In this document: positions 23,823-34,737 of the stretch, piece after piece
Layout: every line of letters starts with the position of its first letter
Numbering within the stretch: the first letter of the stretch is position 1
NCBI RefSeq assembly: GCF_000699445.3
Contig: NC_067198.1
Span: 6,172,801 to 6,236,800, forward strand
Direction: 5' to 3'
Origin: Schistosoma haematobium
Lineage: Eukaryota; Platyhelminthes; Trematoda; Strigeidida; Schistosomatidae
DNA: 64,000 nucleotides
Program-made: the position numbers and the translations under genes
Notes under the pieces: model-generated
Told to the model about the DNA's origin: nothing
The model's input: only the letters and a program-made list of their open reading frames with translations
Databases searched by the model: none

Positions 23823-24459
23823 AGTTTATATTTCTTATCAATGAAAACTGTTATAAGAACATTAACATATGAATACATAACCACTGGAATTCAAACACAC
23901 CAACCATCAAACAAGTATCAGCAATTCAGTGACCGAATTATTAAGTGCTTATCTCAGAGCCTAATGACCCACATTTTGATCCTTGAAAGAGTTGTTAATG
24001 TAAATTACCAGTGAAGAGTACAATACTGGGACGAAACAAATATATTTGGTTTATAATGGTACCTGAAAAACAAAGTGAACTGATTAATCTTTTTATTCTA
24101 CTGTGGAATACTTCAACAGCCTACATACATAAATTACTGTAGAATGGTAGTTTACTGATGAAAGCACTAATCTTTCAACTAATCAAGTCGAAAACTTGGA
24201 ACCAATGTCATCTAATTCGATTTTACCCAACTTTGTAGTGTATGAAACCTGTATAAAATAGTCTGTACGTATATAAAGCCCACAGAAACAAAACTGTAAC
24301 TGTCAGATCCATCCGGAAGTTTGATATCGTCAGACTGCTGAAACAATATTCAATCTTATATACATTTCTAAATCTAGTCATTTTGTAATATAAATGGCAC
24401 AAAAATTAATCAATATCATTGACGTTATCTATCACACTTCCGATATATTTGGGTTCCTT

Positions 24460-24525
24460 CTCATGAGTCAATTAAAGCTAGACCACCATGGAAAACCTAG
24501 AAGCACTGGACGGCCGTTTCGTCCT
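24460..24525 (-). repeat. Family A SINE fragment, 5'-truncated within the ribozyme
   Basis: Minus strand: TGAGTCAATTAAAGCTAGAC, GAAAACCTAGAAGCACTGGA, CGGCCGTTTCGTCC. It stops just after GAAA of the ribozyme and abuts family J. Confidence 0.65.
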
Positions 24526-24845
24526 TTTTTATTTCTTGATCGACTCTTGAGATAAATATTGAGTGCACGCCAGTTAGATGTTAGCAGTTCAGGTAACGAC
24601 ATCTGATTAATGTACATCATTTTCGATGCATATTACCAGCAAATACGATGTCTTCGGTTAGGCTCTTTTGTAACTTGTACAGTGAAAGGTCGTAAACTTT
24701 TCACAAACGCACCTGAATAGGTTATGCAATTAATTGACACAATCATGTGTTAAAGCAAACAAGAAAACAGATAACTTGTTGAAATAGTAAGAACAGGTAG
24801 CCCAGATATTTAAGCAGGCCGCCTTGAAAACAGAAATTCAAATCT
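24526..24845. repeat. Family J interspersed repeat
   Basis: It aligns with 52560-52845: shared blocks CGCCAGT.A.ATGTTAGCAG, AAACTTT.CACAAACGC and GAATAGGTTATG. Family unknown. Confidence 0.5.
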
Positions 24846-25289
24846 GTCATTTGCATACAACATATTCAGATAAGTTTAATATAACTTCAATTCAATATGT
24901 CCACTTAATAAGATCACCCAGTTTATTGAGTGTGTTACGATTAATCCTCTTACACCAGTAATACGAATAACCTTCACTGTACATGCTTTACCCACTAATT
25001 ATTCTGACATTGATTGAGCCACACAATATTCTTTTTGTCCCCAATCAGAATATGAGATATGCTAGTCAATAATAACTCTTGATAATATACAGTAATTACA
25101 AGACCACAAAGCTCTATCAATGACAAATCACGATCTGTACATAACTAGGTTATTTATAGTACGAAACTGCATAACAAATACATCAATTATTAGCTATGAT
25201 TTATGCATGACGAAATATATATACCCTCGACCAACTATTTGACTAATATGTAATAACAATAAATGTAATAGTCCACCTCATAAAATCCC

Positions 25290-25670
25290 ACCTCCTTCAC
25301 GTATTTGAAGTCACTAACTTCTGGTCTAAGCCATGTTGGTAGATGCAGACTATTTGGTTGGGGTCCACGTGACTATCTTAACCAATGGTTGGAGATTCTG
25401 GGTGACATGGCTCAGAATCGATCACAATGGTGTAGATCCATAAACTCTCTGTCTTCCCGTAAACTAAGAGATTAAAATTACTTTATACTTTTATTTCTAT
25501 GAACTAATTCTTTCTTCCTGTATACGCAATCTTTCTTTTATATATTACTATCATTGAAGTAAGTACTTTTATGAATTTGGTGCTCATATTGTTGTGCTAA
25601 TGAGATATGGCGACTTGAACCGATGCATATATGCGCTTGGTCCTACGTTGTAACTGACTGACTGACTGTC
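25290..25670 (+). mobile_element. 3' end of a CR1-like (SR1/SR3-type) LINE
   Basis: The plus strand reads SHVGRCRLFGWGPRDYLNQW and then DMAQNRSQW, which I recognise as the usual C-terminus of this schistosome LINE ORF. A 3'-UTR follows, ending in a CTGA repeat at 25656. It is 5'-truncated. Confidence 0.6.
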
Positions 25671-26029
25671 CATAACTTACAAAGCCTATATGACTTTGAT
25701 TTACTCCTATTTATCAGATCATTAATGAAATCCATTAGTTACGAATGTAACTAACTAATCAATCAGGTTACATTTCAATCATTCTTATTTTTATATCTGT
25801 AACGTCGTAGAACACATTAATTTCAAGATTTAACAATAAATAAAACACAAGACAGGATTTAATAAACTTGTTTTAATTAAATATAACCCTTTTTTATTGA
25901 GATTGATATCAGTAACTACTTGTTTGTCATAATCTCCGTTTCCTACTTTATTCTTTCAGTTCCCTTTTCTTACCCATTACTAATAAATTGACTTATTTAT
26001 TATTCTTAAAACAGTTGTCTTCTCTTAGC

Positions 26030-26130
26030 ATTCATATGATAAAATGGTGGAAAAATTTGTAGCTCAGGTGGATGATTTTGATGGAGTTTTTTTCTGAGCT
26101 GGATGGTTTGGTCGTGGAGCTTTCATCGTA
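26030..26130. repeat. Repeat related to the 53.35 kb foldback
   Basis: GATTTTGATGGAGTTTTTTT and CTGAGCTGGATGGTTTGGTC match the hairpin at 53348-53431. Confidence 0.45.
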
Positions 26131-27325
26131 AATAAGAAGTAAACAATGACAGGTTTAAGGTCAACAAGAACCAATCAACATCGAGGTGTACAGAACAAGC
26201 TGTGAACCACATGTTTAGAAATTCGAACACTTCACTTCCACCTGAAGTTTGTGCGGTAATGTAATACCTACTAGTATCCAGGATCTCTACTGTCTTAAGG
26301 TGAACGTGCTCATCTAAACTACAAGCATATAAAATCTACAAATAACTACCAGACTGACTAGGATTAGTTACATCGAGTGACTAGACCAGCATCCAATCGA
26401 TATTACCAAGTTTCAGAGACCGAACTGAAACAACAAGAAGTGAATTGTGATAATTAGAAGTATTTGAATTATTGTAAAAGCTAGGAATCACAGAAATAAC
26501 ACGCTTTAACCATGAAGTACATATGTAACAAACTAATTTGTCCATCTCATAAGCAGAAGAAGAAGAAGAGGAGGAAGAAGGAACAACGTAAAAGTTAAAG
26601 AGCGGGATTTTTTTTAAAGCGAAGTTTGTTTGAATGGATTAATTAATTAATTAATATGAAATTTGAAAGCCGGCAACATTGTGCTATTTTCACTTGTTCA
26701 AATTTATTTCTTTGATTAAATGATAGACAGATTTGTTTCATCATGTGTGGGCACGCCCTGACTTACATGTATATCTGTATATATCTATGTATTTCTACGC
26801 TACCTTCATATAAATATACATGGATACATATTTGAATAAGCATTCTATGCAACCACGTGAACAAAAAAACATCTGTATATTAGGAGTAAGGAAAAGAAAA
26901 ACTTATCTATCTGGTTCCTTCATTTCTAGTTTCTGTTTGTGTTAATTGTTACACAGATATCCATTATCATTATGCTTTCAAATTTCAAATTTACTATATA
27001 TGAATTTAATCCAAGTTGTTCAATAGTCTTTGTGTAAGTGTTATACTGTATAATTATGCTAGAATAGTCTTAATAAACCACCACCCTCTCTCTCTCTGTG
27101 TGTGTGTGTCTTAATTTCGTAACTAATAGACCACCCATCAATATTTCTAGTTATCTAATTTTATACGTATTTAAGCATTGACCAAATCAGACCAGATTTA
27201 CAAAGAATAATTTAATGCCAACATCAATATACTTTAAATAATAAGCCAAATATAATTACAGTTTAGATAATGAAGTCAAACTTTAAAAGCTAATGGGATT
27301 TGATAATTCACATCACAAACTGACT
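26131..27325. other. Noncoding, simple repeats
   Basis: AAG-rich run at 26557-26580, TTAA repeats near 26639, TC/TG tract at 27085-27110. Nothing coding recognised. Confidence 0.35.
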
Positions 27326-27329
27326 TTAG

Positions 27330-27425
27330 CTATTGAAAACTAGAAAATATCAAATAGCTGTCTCGTCCTAATATAGGACTCCGCAGCCGTAATTTATAGG
27401 ATTAGTGGGTGATTTGGGGACGAAA
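27330..27425 (-). repeat. Family A SINE fragment
   Basis: Minus strand: AAAACTAGAAAATATCAAAT, then a ribozyme-like CTCGTCCTAATATAGGACTC. The core is altered to CTGCGGA and the GAAA box is lost. Confidence 0.45.
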
Positions 27426-27764
27426 TCCTCAGATGGGGCCCTGAAAACAAATTGTAGTATGAATATTAGTTTCTGAGGCTTAACAGTCTTACAATAAGTT
27501 AGTGAATTTCAAGCGAAAAATGCCCTATCAGCTTTCTGGAATCTAAATACAATACTCGTATCTACATCAAACTTTGTTAAAACTACTCGAATCTGGAAAA
27601 CATGTTAACAAGTGAACACAGGCCACTTATTTTGATCTTATTTGAATTTTCCCGTATATTTCCGTATATCCAAGATTATGCAATAAAACCGCGATTATAA
27701 CGGAGTACTCATCACTTCAATCACCAAGTTATTATTAACAAGAAAATAACAAAATAACTAATTT

Positions 27765-28265
27765 ACACTGACTGATCATTGAGTACTGACAAATTCTATG
27801 TCTGTCTAGTCTTATAGCTCTAATGAAATAGTAATGTGGTCGCTAGTTTAAATGACTCGACATCGTATGCATTACGTTAAGATATTAGGTGGCTGGCAGT
27901 GATCAGCAAAATACCTGCCTAATTTAGGATTCGCGACAGTTGCTACTCATCCGCAAAGCGTACTTGCAATCTTAGGGATGAAGATGCTCTCTGTTGCATT
28001 AAAAATCACACCATCCACAGAGGTATTCGGGTTGCAATTAGTCTCTCGTAAGACTGAGATATTTACAACTGATAGTTCATCATGTAGTAACCAATGTCTT
28101 TTTGTCTACTATTTAGAGCTAGTCGAATTCCACAGGTCAAGTTGTGATATAGCCTAATTTCAAATTCAACAGGAACATCAATCAAACACACTTGCTAACG
28201 AGTACAAACTAGCACGAAATGTAGGTAAGGTGTTCCTTACTGAATACTTCTAGCCACTTAACTGA
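27765..28265. repeat. Family C element, inverted arrangement, diverged
   Basis: A minus-oriented part (GATCATTGAGTACTGACAAA...TGACTCGACATCGTATGC, 27772-27930) is followed by a plus-oriented part (CTAACGAGTACAAACTAGCAC-GAAA, about 28194). The plus core has G5 changed to A. Confidence 0.5.
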
Positions 28266-28549
28266 CCAATTCATTATAAAAGTCAAACTCTTTATCAATA
28301 CCTAAAATCACTGATGTTGTTTAATTTATTTCCTATGGGAAGAGAGTAATTTCATATACTTGAGAATTTGACTAATTTCAAGTTAATAATGTTCATCATT
28401 TGCCTCATCGAAATTGATAAAATAGTGTTATTTTCTCTTAGATTAAATAATGTTTATCTCTTCAATTTAGACAGAATCATTAGAAGTCATATCAAGTTAT
28501 TGTTGATAAAAATTAGATCGTTATACACATAAAGAATCGTTTAGAGTTC

Positions 28550-28860
28550 TATCTCACGCTCCATTTTGGCTTGTTTAGGAATAGGTTGGGAGAAAACTAG
28601 AGGCTGTCTAAACCAAGTTGTAACGTTAACCAATAAAATCAGTCACTGTTAATTTGAACTTTTTCGGTAGATACAGACCACCTGGTTCGCAAAAAGCATC
28701 TGGAGACGTTGGGTGATATGACCAAAATCGATCCAATGGCACTCTTTGTTTGATTCCACGAGTTTATTCTTTTAGTGGGACTACAATTTGCGAAAGGATC
28801 GACTGAACTTAAGATAACGAAAATTGGGTTTTCTTACGAAAATCATCCATCCATTTCGTT
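28550..28860 (+). pseudogene. Degenerate CR1-like LINE fragment
   Basis: Remnants parallel to the 25.3 kb copy are seen across frames: VGRYRPP.., then DVG-YDQNRS. Stops interrupt it. Confidence 0.4.
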
Positions 28861-28879
28861 AGTTAGCGTTTTTATTTAT

Positions 28880-29424
28880 TTATTTTATTTATTTAAACAA
28901 ATAAACATTGGTACAAACAGGCACCAAATATATATACACACCACACAAAGCATTCGATTTGTGTGAGGGCTCGGATACTGCTCGGGTACCAAAACCGAAA
29001 TAGGTGGTTTCCTCAGAGGGCCACACATGGAGCCTTTGACCTGACGGTACAATCCACAACGCAGTGGAGCAACGTATGGAGATGCAGTCACATGATAGCC
29101 AGTCACCAACGATTGGTGAATACATCATTTGTTCCTTCAGGATTCTGCCGTCAACCCATGTGCACGATTGGTTTGGAATGAGGGTATTCCAACTCCCCTA
29201 GATAGATTCTCCATATCCACCAATCCGGTTAAATTGCCGGACATTCTCTTTCCATCCTCTCAATTTCGTAAACAACAGAAATGACGCGAGGAGGCAGTGA
29301 GTAGGATTTCCGTGGTAGTGGTTGTATGTGCGTGTCCATGTGAGAGCATTAGGAGAGGGAGGACTAACTCTCCCCACCCTCGACCGTTCCAGTGCATTTG
29401 GGGGCCCTGGTTTATAGGTGACAT
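28880..29424 (-). mobile_element. ~530-bp SINE-like repeat, young copy
   Basis: On the minus strand it runs from GGGCCCCCAAATGCACTGGA to a TTTGTTTAAATAAATAAAAT tail. It is nearly identical to the 46.9 and 52.0 kb copies. Short open frames in both strands are conserved only because the DNA is. Its 5' side abuts a MITE fragment at 29425. Confidence 0.7.
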
Positions 29425-29610
29425 TAAAAGTGACCGTATTCAGTAATGAAAACCTTGACTCTAATCCCTAAGCTTAACTTCTAACTCTAACTCATAATCC
29501 CGATTCTTCACATTAATTTATAACCGTATTTAACCCTAGTAAGTGAAGTTTCTCAAGACCACTTTAGTATCCTTCAAAGGTCGCCCATAAATTTTAGTTT
29601 AACCATCCTT
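29425..29610. repeat. MITE fragment (3255 family), right-hand part
   Basis: GACTCTAATCCCTAAGC, CACATTAATTTATAACCG and CTCAAGACCACTTTAGTATC align with the interior and right end of the 3255-3545 element. Confidence 0.5.
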
Positions 29611-29984
29611 TCTTCTAGAAACGTATTATCCTTATTGAATCTTTTCTATTACCACTCTGTTATGATTTTTTGATAATTTCATCCCACTCTCCTGAAATAG
29701 TATGATAGCTTAATCAGGCGCACATGTGTCACGTTCTAAGTTGTTTATTGTTGTCAAACTGAGCTTATTAGTTAGTATGGTATTAGTATTTAAAAAAATA
29801 TGTACAATAACAGAACTCTCACTGTGAAGAGAGATGCTTTACTGTGGAAGTTTTTAAGTTAACCATATTAATCGTGAATTAGGTCAATTCACTTTTAAAT
29901 CTACCATTCGTAAATGAGTTTACGTAACATTCATATTGTTCATAAAGTATTTATTAAAATGAGTTTTGATAAACACTAATTTAT

Positions 29985-30202
29985 TATCAGAAGAGGTTTT
30001 GTGAAGATTGTAGTAATTTCAATAGTTAAGATCATGCGTGAGACGGATCGGTCTTGGATTCGAATCCCACGAGGCGGGGTCGTGGGTGCGCACTACTGAA
30101 GAGTCCCACAACAGGACGGAACGGCCGTCCAGTGCTTCCAGGTTTTCCATGGTGGTCTAGCTTCAATTGACTCATGATCTCAACTATTGAAACTAATCTA
30201 AT
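29985..30202 (+). mobile_element. Family A SINE with inverted 5' extension
   Basis: Left arm TAGTAATTTCAATAGTTAAG (30011-30036) is the reverse complement, with a few changes, of the right end 30173-30200. Between them lie GGATTCGAATCCCACG (B box) and a ribozyme: CTGAAGA, GTCC/GGAC, but GGAA in place of GAAA. Confidence 0.65.
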
Positions 30203-30339
30203 ATTCTGTTTATCAATGATGTGTTCTACATTATTGTGTATCATTCTAACTGAGATTTAGCTCAAGGAATAGATGTAAACACAACTAGTTTTTTTCATTA
30301 GTATACATTAAATTACTGATTTATATCATAAGAGGTTTT

Positions 30340-30540
30340 ACGGAGACTGTAGAGTTTCATAGTTGACTTCACGAGTTGATCTTGATTAAAAGATCCGTGT
30401 AAACCAAGAAGTGTTAGTCAGTTGTTTCTTCTTAGTCTATAGCTCTTTATTAGTAGGAATTCACGACCCACAAGGGATCGAATTCAGGACTTTCAGGCTT
30501 CACAATTAACTATTAACTTTTAAACTATTGGCACGGTATA
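30340..30540 (-). repeat. Family A SINE fragment
   Basis: Minus strand: CACGAGTTGATCTTGATTAA, then GAATTCACGACCCACAAGGG and the head region near 30500-30540. The ribozyme is degraded. Confidence 0.45.
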
Positions 30541-30579
30541 TAAAAGTTTACATTTGTAACTTAAATCATCTATAGAATG

Positions 30580-30730
30580 ACTCAGTGGTGTAAAGGTTAA
30601 GAGATTGTTATAAAACCTGAAGGTTCCGATTCCGACTGTTGTTGTGGAATTGTGAACAGATATTGTTCATGAACCACAATACTAGAACGAAACAATTGTC
30701 TAATACTTTATGTTTTTCAATAAAATCTCA
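30580..30730 (+). repeat. Family A SINE fragment
   Basis: GACTCAGTGGTGTAAAGGTT (A-box region), GGTTCCGATTCC (B-box region) and a decayed ribozyme with CTAGAACGAAAC. Confidence 0.5.
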
Positions 30731-30776
30731 ACTGACAATAATCCATGATAAATATCACATACAAGTTAACATAATC

Positions 30777-30926
30777 TCATTTTGGAGAGAGCAAGAACAA
30801 CGATTCTAACAGAATAGCATGAATTCATTTTATTTCGTAAGTTCTCGTCATCTGCTTACAACCTGTGAAATAAAACGAATTCATGCTATTCTGTTGGAAT
30901 CTTTGTTCTTGTTCTTTCCAAAATGA
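30777..30926. repeat. Foldback element, long imperfect hairpin
   Basis: The arms TCATTTTGGAGAGAGCAAGA... (30777-30833) and ...TTGTTCTTTCCAAAATGA (30867-30926) pair over about 55 nt with few mismatches. The loop is about 35 nt. The arms are noncoding and contain AACAGAATAGCATGAATTC. Confidence 0.75.
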
Positions 30927-30929
30927 TAA

Positions 30930-32145
30930 AGGGAACTATGTGTATAAACTAATCTCATTTCATTGTTTTAACCCTAATGTTAATTTACCAGAAAAGTTCA
31001 ATCATGCAACAGTATAAATCTCCCCACACACACACACACCTACTATATATTTTAAACAAAACTAAATGAAGTGGAGAAAAAAATGAAGTTGTAATTTGTT
31101 GAAGGTTTATTCTGAAGTATCATCCACTTTCACACATTTAGTAAAACACTTAATCTTGTATGTTAATATATTCATTATCAATCATTAGGGAAAAGTCTAG
31201 AACATTACAGAAATGATAACAAGATCATATATCATCATCTCTTATAACTTTCATCTTCTTAAAACTCTACTTATTCTCTAATCTTCCATAAAACTAGTGA
31301 CATATTGAAGATTGATATTTCATGTTAATAGTTTAATAACGAATATTTTTCTCTTCATTGATGATAAAATGACATGACAAGATACAATTTTCCTTTTTCT
31401 TTTAGTTTGATTAAGTATCAATAAGTGAATAACCGATACATATATATGTATTTACATAAACTTTAAGTTACAAACATCTATGTATATATGTTCACTTCAT
31501 CTAGTTGTGTACGTATCGATTTCTTTGTTTGTTTATTTCCAATAAGGATTGTTCACCCATTTCAGTTTAGTATTCATCGTCAATTTATCAAACTTACTTA
31601 CTTACTAACTTATTAATTACTATGCTCTAGTTGAATTTTCGAATGTTTTATGATCACCGTTATAAATCAGAAAACAGCTCCTTAATGATGTTGAATAAAA
31701 ATCATCCTTTATGAAATATTCATTGAATTTGGGAATTAGAACACTGAATAAGTCCTATTTGCATTTAGATCTTGAAATTTTTCTTTTCTTTCCGGGATGG
31801 TTACTAGTATACATTGTTTAAGAGATTTGGGTAGGACAATAACATAGTTTGAACATTACAACTAAATATTCAGTCTATAAGAAACTTATTTTTTGTGAGA
31901 TTGGTTGAGCATAACAGAGTATGATACTTTACTATGAACAAATTGATGAGTATAGTTGATGATTTCTTCATATCGCCAACTCATCTAAGTAATGTTAGGG
32001 AGGCAAAGAAAATCATATCATCGATAATAATAAAACCTGGAATGAAGTCTTCTTTACTATAGGCTTCTAAATAAATAATCTATAAAATTAAATTATTAAT
32101 AAGACAATGAGTTTGAATAATTTTTTCTGGTTGGCGTTATTTTAA
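30930..32145. other. AT-rich noncoding sequence
   Basis: A CA tract near 31025 and simple AT-rich sequence. Nothing else recognised. Confidence 0.35.
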
Positions 32146-32800
32146 CAGAGAAGATTTGGAAGATGTAAAAACATTTACATATATGGGCAGCATCATTGAT
32201 GAACACGGTGGATTTGATGCAGATGTGAAGGCGCCGATCGGCAAAGTAAGAACAGCATATCTACAACTGAAACACATCTGCAATTCAAAACAACTGTCTG
32301 CGCACCAACACCAATATCAGAATTTCCAATACAAATGTCAAGACAGTTCCACTTTACGAGGTGGAAACCTGGAGAACTACGAAAGTCATCATCCAGAAGA
32401 AATAAGTGTTCATTAACAGTTGCCTACTCAGAATACTTCGGATCCGTTGACCGGACATTACACTATCAGCAACAACCTACTGTGTGAGAGAACAGATCGG
32501 ATTCCAGTGAAGGAAGAAATCAGGAAGAAGTGTTGGTTGTGGATAGGACACACATTGAGGAAAGTACCCATCTATGTCACAAGTCAAGCCCTCACTTGGA
32601 ATCCTCAAAACCAAAGGAGAAGAAGAAGAAGAAGACCAAAGAACACATTACGTCGAGAAATGGAGACAGATATGAGAAGAATGAATAACAATTGAGTAGA
32701 ACTGGAAAGGAATGCACATGATAGAGTGGGTTAGAGAATGCTGATCGGTGGCCTGTGCTCCATCGGGAGTAAGAGGTTTAAGTAAGTAAGTAAGTAAGAC
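32146..32800 (+). pseudogene. RTE/SR2-like LINE 3' fragment, defective
   Basis: It reads [18 protein letters not shown], then shifts frame near 32305-32315 where the C-terminal RT part continues in another frame. It goes on with [14 protein letters not shown] and [18 protein letters not shown]. It ends in a TAAG repeat (32778-32797), the 3' tail type of these elements. It is 5'-truncated. Confidence 0.75.
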
Positions 32801-32929
32801 ATTGAGTTTGGAATGTCAGTTATCAATCTCGGGAAGCCAGACTTGTAATGGATAACTTCATGTTTAAATGTTAGAGTGTAAAATTACACATCACAGATTC
32901 TAATAACAGAAAAAGCACCAATTCTTTCA

Positions 32930-33010
32930 AGATTATGGATACTCTTTGTTGACGGGTACCAATCAGGATAAAACCTACCTTTCATACTTCCTATCGACTG
33001 AGCATCACTA
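32930..33010 (+). repeat. Family C fragment
   Basis: GTTGACGGGTACCAATCAGG followed by ATAAAACC and TTCCTATCGACTGAGC are decayed ribozyme and flank. Confidence 0.35.
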
Positions 33011-33623
33011 TGTAATGTGTTTTTTATGAGGACACAACAAAAAAAACAAGTTGATCGAGCAAACAAATTCAAAATGACATGAATTAAGATGTTACATAAA
33101 CTTTAAATTTTACACCATGAACCACCCTACATCATATTTTTCGAAAGTTTTAGTTAATTGTGATCGGAGTAACCTTCTTTTTTTTCTTACTGGCCAGGAA
33201 GTTTATTTCACGGAAAGTAGTGAACATATATACACAAAACACATGCACACACATACAAAACTAGAAATCATTGAATATTTCACCCCCTTTCTTTTCAATG
33301 ATCGTTTCGACTACAGCTTAAAGACACTGTGTAATGCACATACGCCCACTCATAACATATTTCTTTCCTAAAAAACAAACAACAAATAACCAATCAGATT
33401 CGAATAAGTTATAACACTTAATCTTTTTATTCGCTAATAAATAATTTTGAACAAATTAATTAAATAAGATAAATTCTGTTAAAATAGGGAAGATTTTCTT
33501 AGGTGTGCACATTTTTTTCGCACCTTTTTAATTGATAAATAATTTGGAATCTTCATCATAATTGTACAGCAATTTTAGTATCTTTTCTAGATTTCTGGAC
33601 GATAAATCTTGATCACTACATTC
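33011..33623. promoter_or_regulatory. Region upstream of the Mox-type gene
   Basis: AT-rich; it would hold the promoter or 5'-UTR. No convincing TATA box or initiator could be chosen. Confidence 0.25.
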
Positions 33624-34737
33624 ATGTTACAATCGAACTCGATGACATTAACTACTTATATGCGTAATATATGTCATTGTCCAATAAATCAATGTAATTG
33701 TCTAAATTCATTACCTACATATATTGAACCATTAAATTCTATATCATCGGCTTATAAAAATGATCATGAAAATCTTCAACATCTTCCTCCTTCTCATCAT
33801 CATCATTATTATCCATATGATAAGAAATCATATCAGTTACAATTGAAAATGAGACAAACATATACTACTGATATTAGTAATAGTCGTAGTAACGGTTGTG
33901 GTAGTGTTAGTAGTATTAGGAGTAGCAGTGATAGTAGTAGTAACAGTAGTAGTAGTAATAGTAGTAATACATGTTGTATATCATCTCCAAGTAATAAAAT
34001 TAAAAACATTGATCCAATGGATTTAACAAATCCAATAAATTCTTCTAATGAAGAATTATTTCCAACATGTCGATTATTTCCATTAGATAAAATACAGAGA
34101 AAAGATTGTCAATATGAATCACTATTGGATCATACAAATGTACATTGTTGGAATGATTATCAACAAATTGATCAAATCTGTTCACAATCATCCACCTCTA
34201 TATCAATATCACCAACATTATCATCATCATCTATACAGTCTACTGGAAAGATTAATCCATTTAGTTTATTCATACCATCATCAGTAAAAACAACATCTAC
34301 ATCTGTATTACCAATTTCTTCATTTCAATCTGAATCTAATGCACATTTATTAAGAGTATTGAATCATGAGTTGATTCCATGGTATAGTGATCATATTCAT
34401 ACAATTAATCAATATCATTCTACTATTAATAATCATAATAATTCAGATTGTACTTTACCTAATCATTTCACTGAAACAAATTGGTATCCAAATATGTTAA
34501 CATTCAATGAACATTTGAATATATTCGGATGTAAACCATCGAATTTATCAAAAAATGACATAATGATTATGAATAAATCAAAAACTACAAATATTATTAG
34601 TAATTATACTACTACAGATACATCTAGTAGTACTACAACTGTTGATACTACTAATAGTAGTATAATGACAAATAATGATGGATTAGAAAAATATTGGTCA
34701 ACGGAAGACATAATGTATAATCAATCATTAGAAATGA
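33624..34737 (+). CDS. mox: Mox-type gene exon 1, low-complexity N-terminus
   Basis: The open frame begins [13 protein letters not shown] and ends at the donor ATGA/GTAAGTAA, which overlaps the reading MSK-stop. It encodes [14 protein letters not shown], then long Ser/Asn repeats made of AGT/AAT codons. No other domain is recognised. ATCTTTTCTAG at 33580-33590 could be the acceptor of a 5'-UTR exon. Confidence 0.82.

Noticed and set aside
28885..29181. Open frames of 70-79 codons in both strands, repeated at 46.9 and 52.2 kb
   Set aside because: They are equally open on both strands and identical only because the repeat copies are young; no coding signature.
33884..33970. AGT/AGC repeat as a noncoding microsatellite
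   Set aside because: It is in frame within Mox exon 1 and codes for Ser; kept as coding low complexity.
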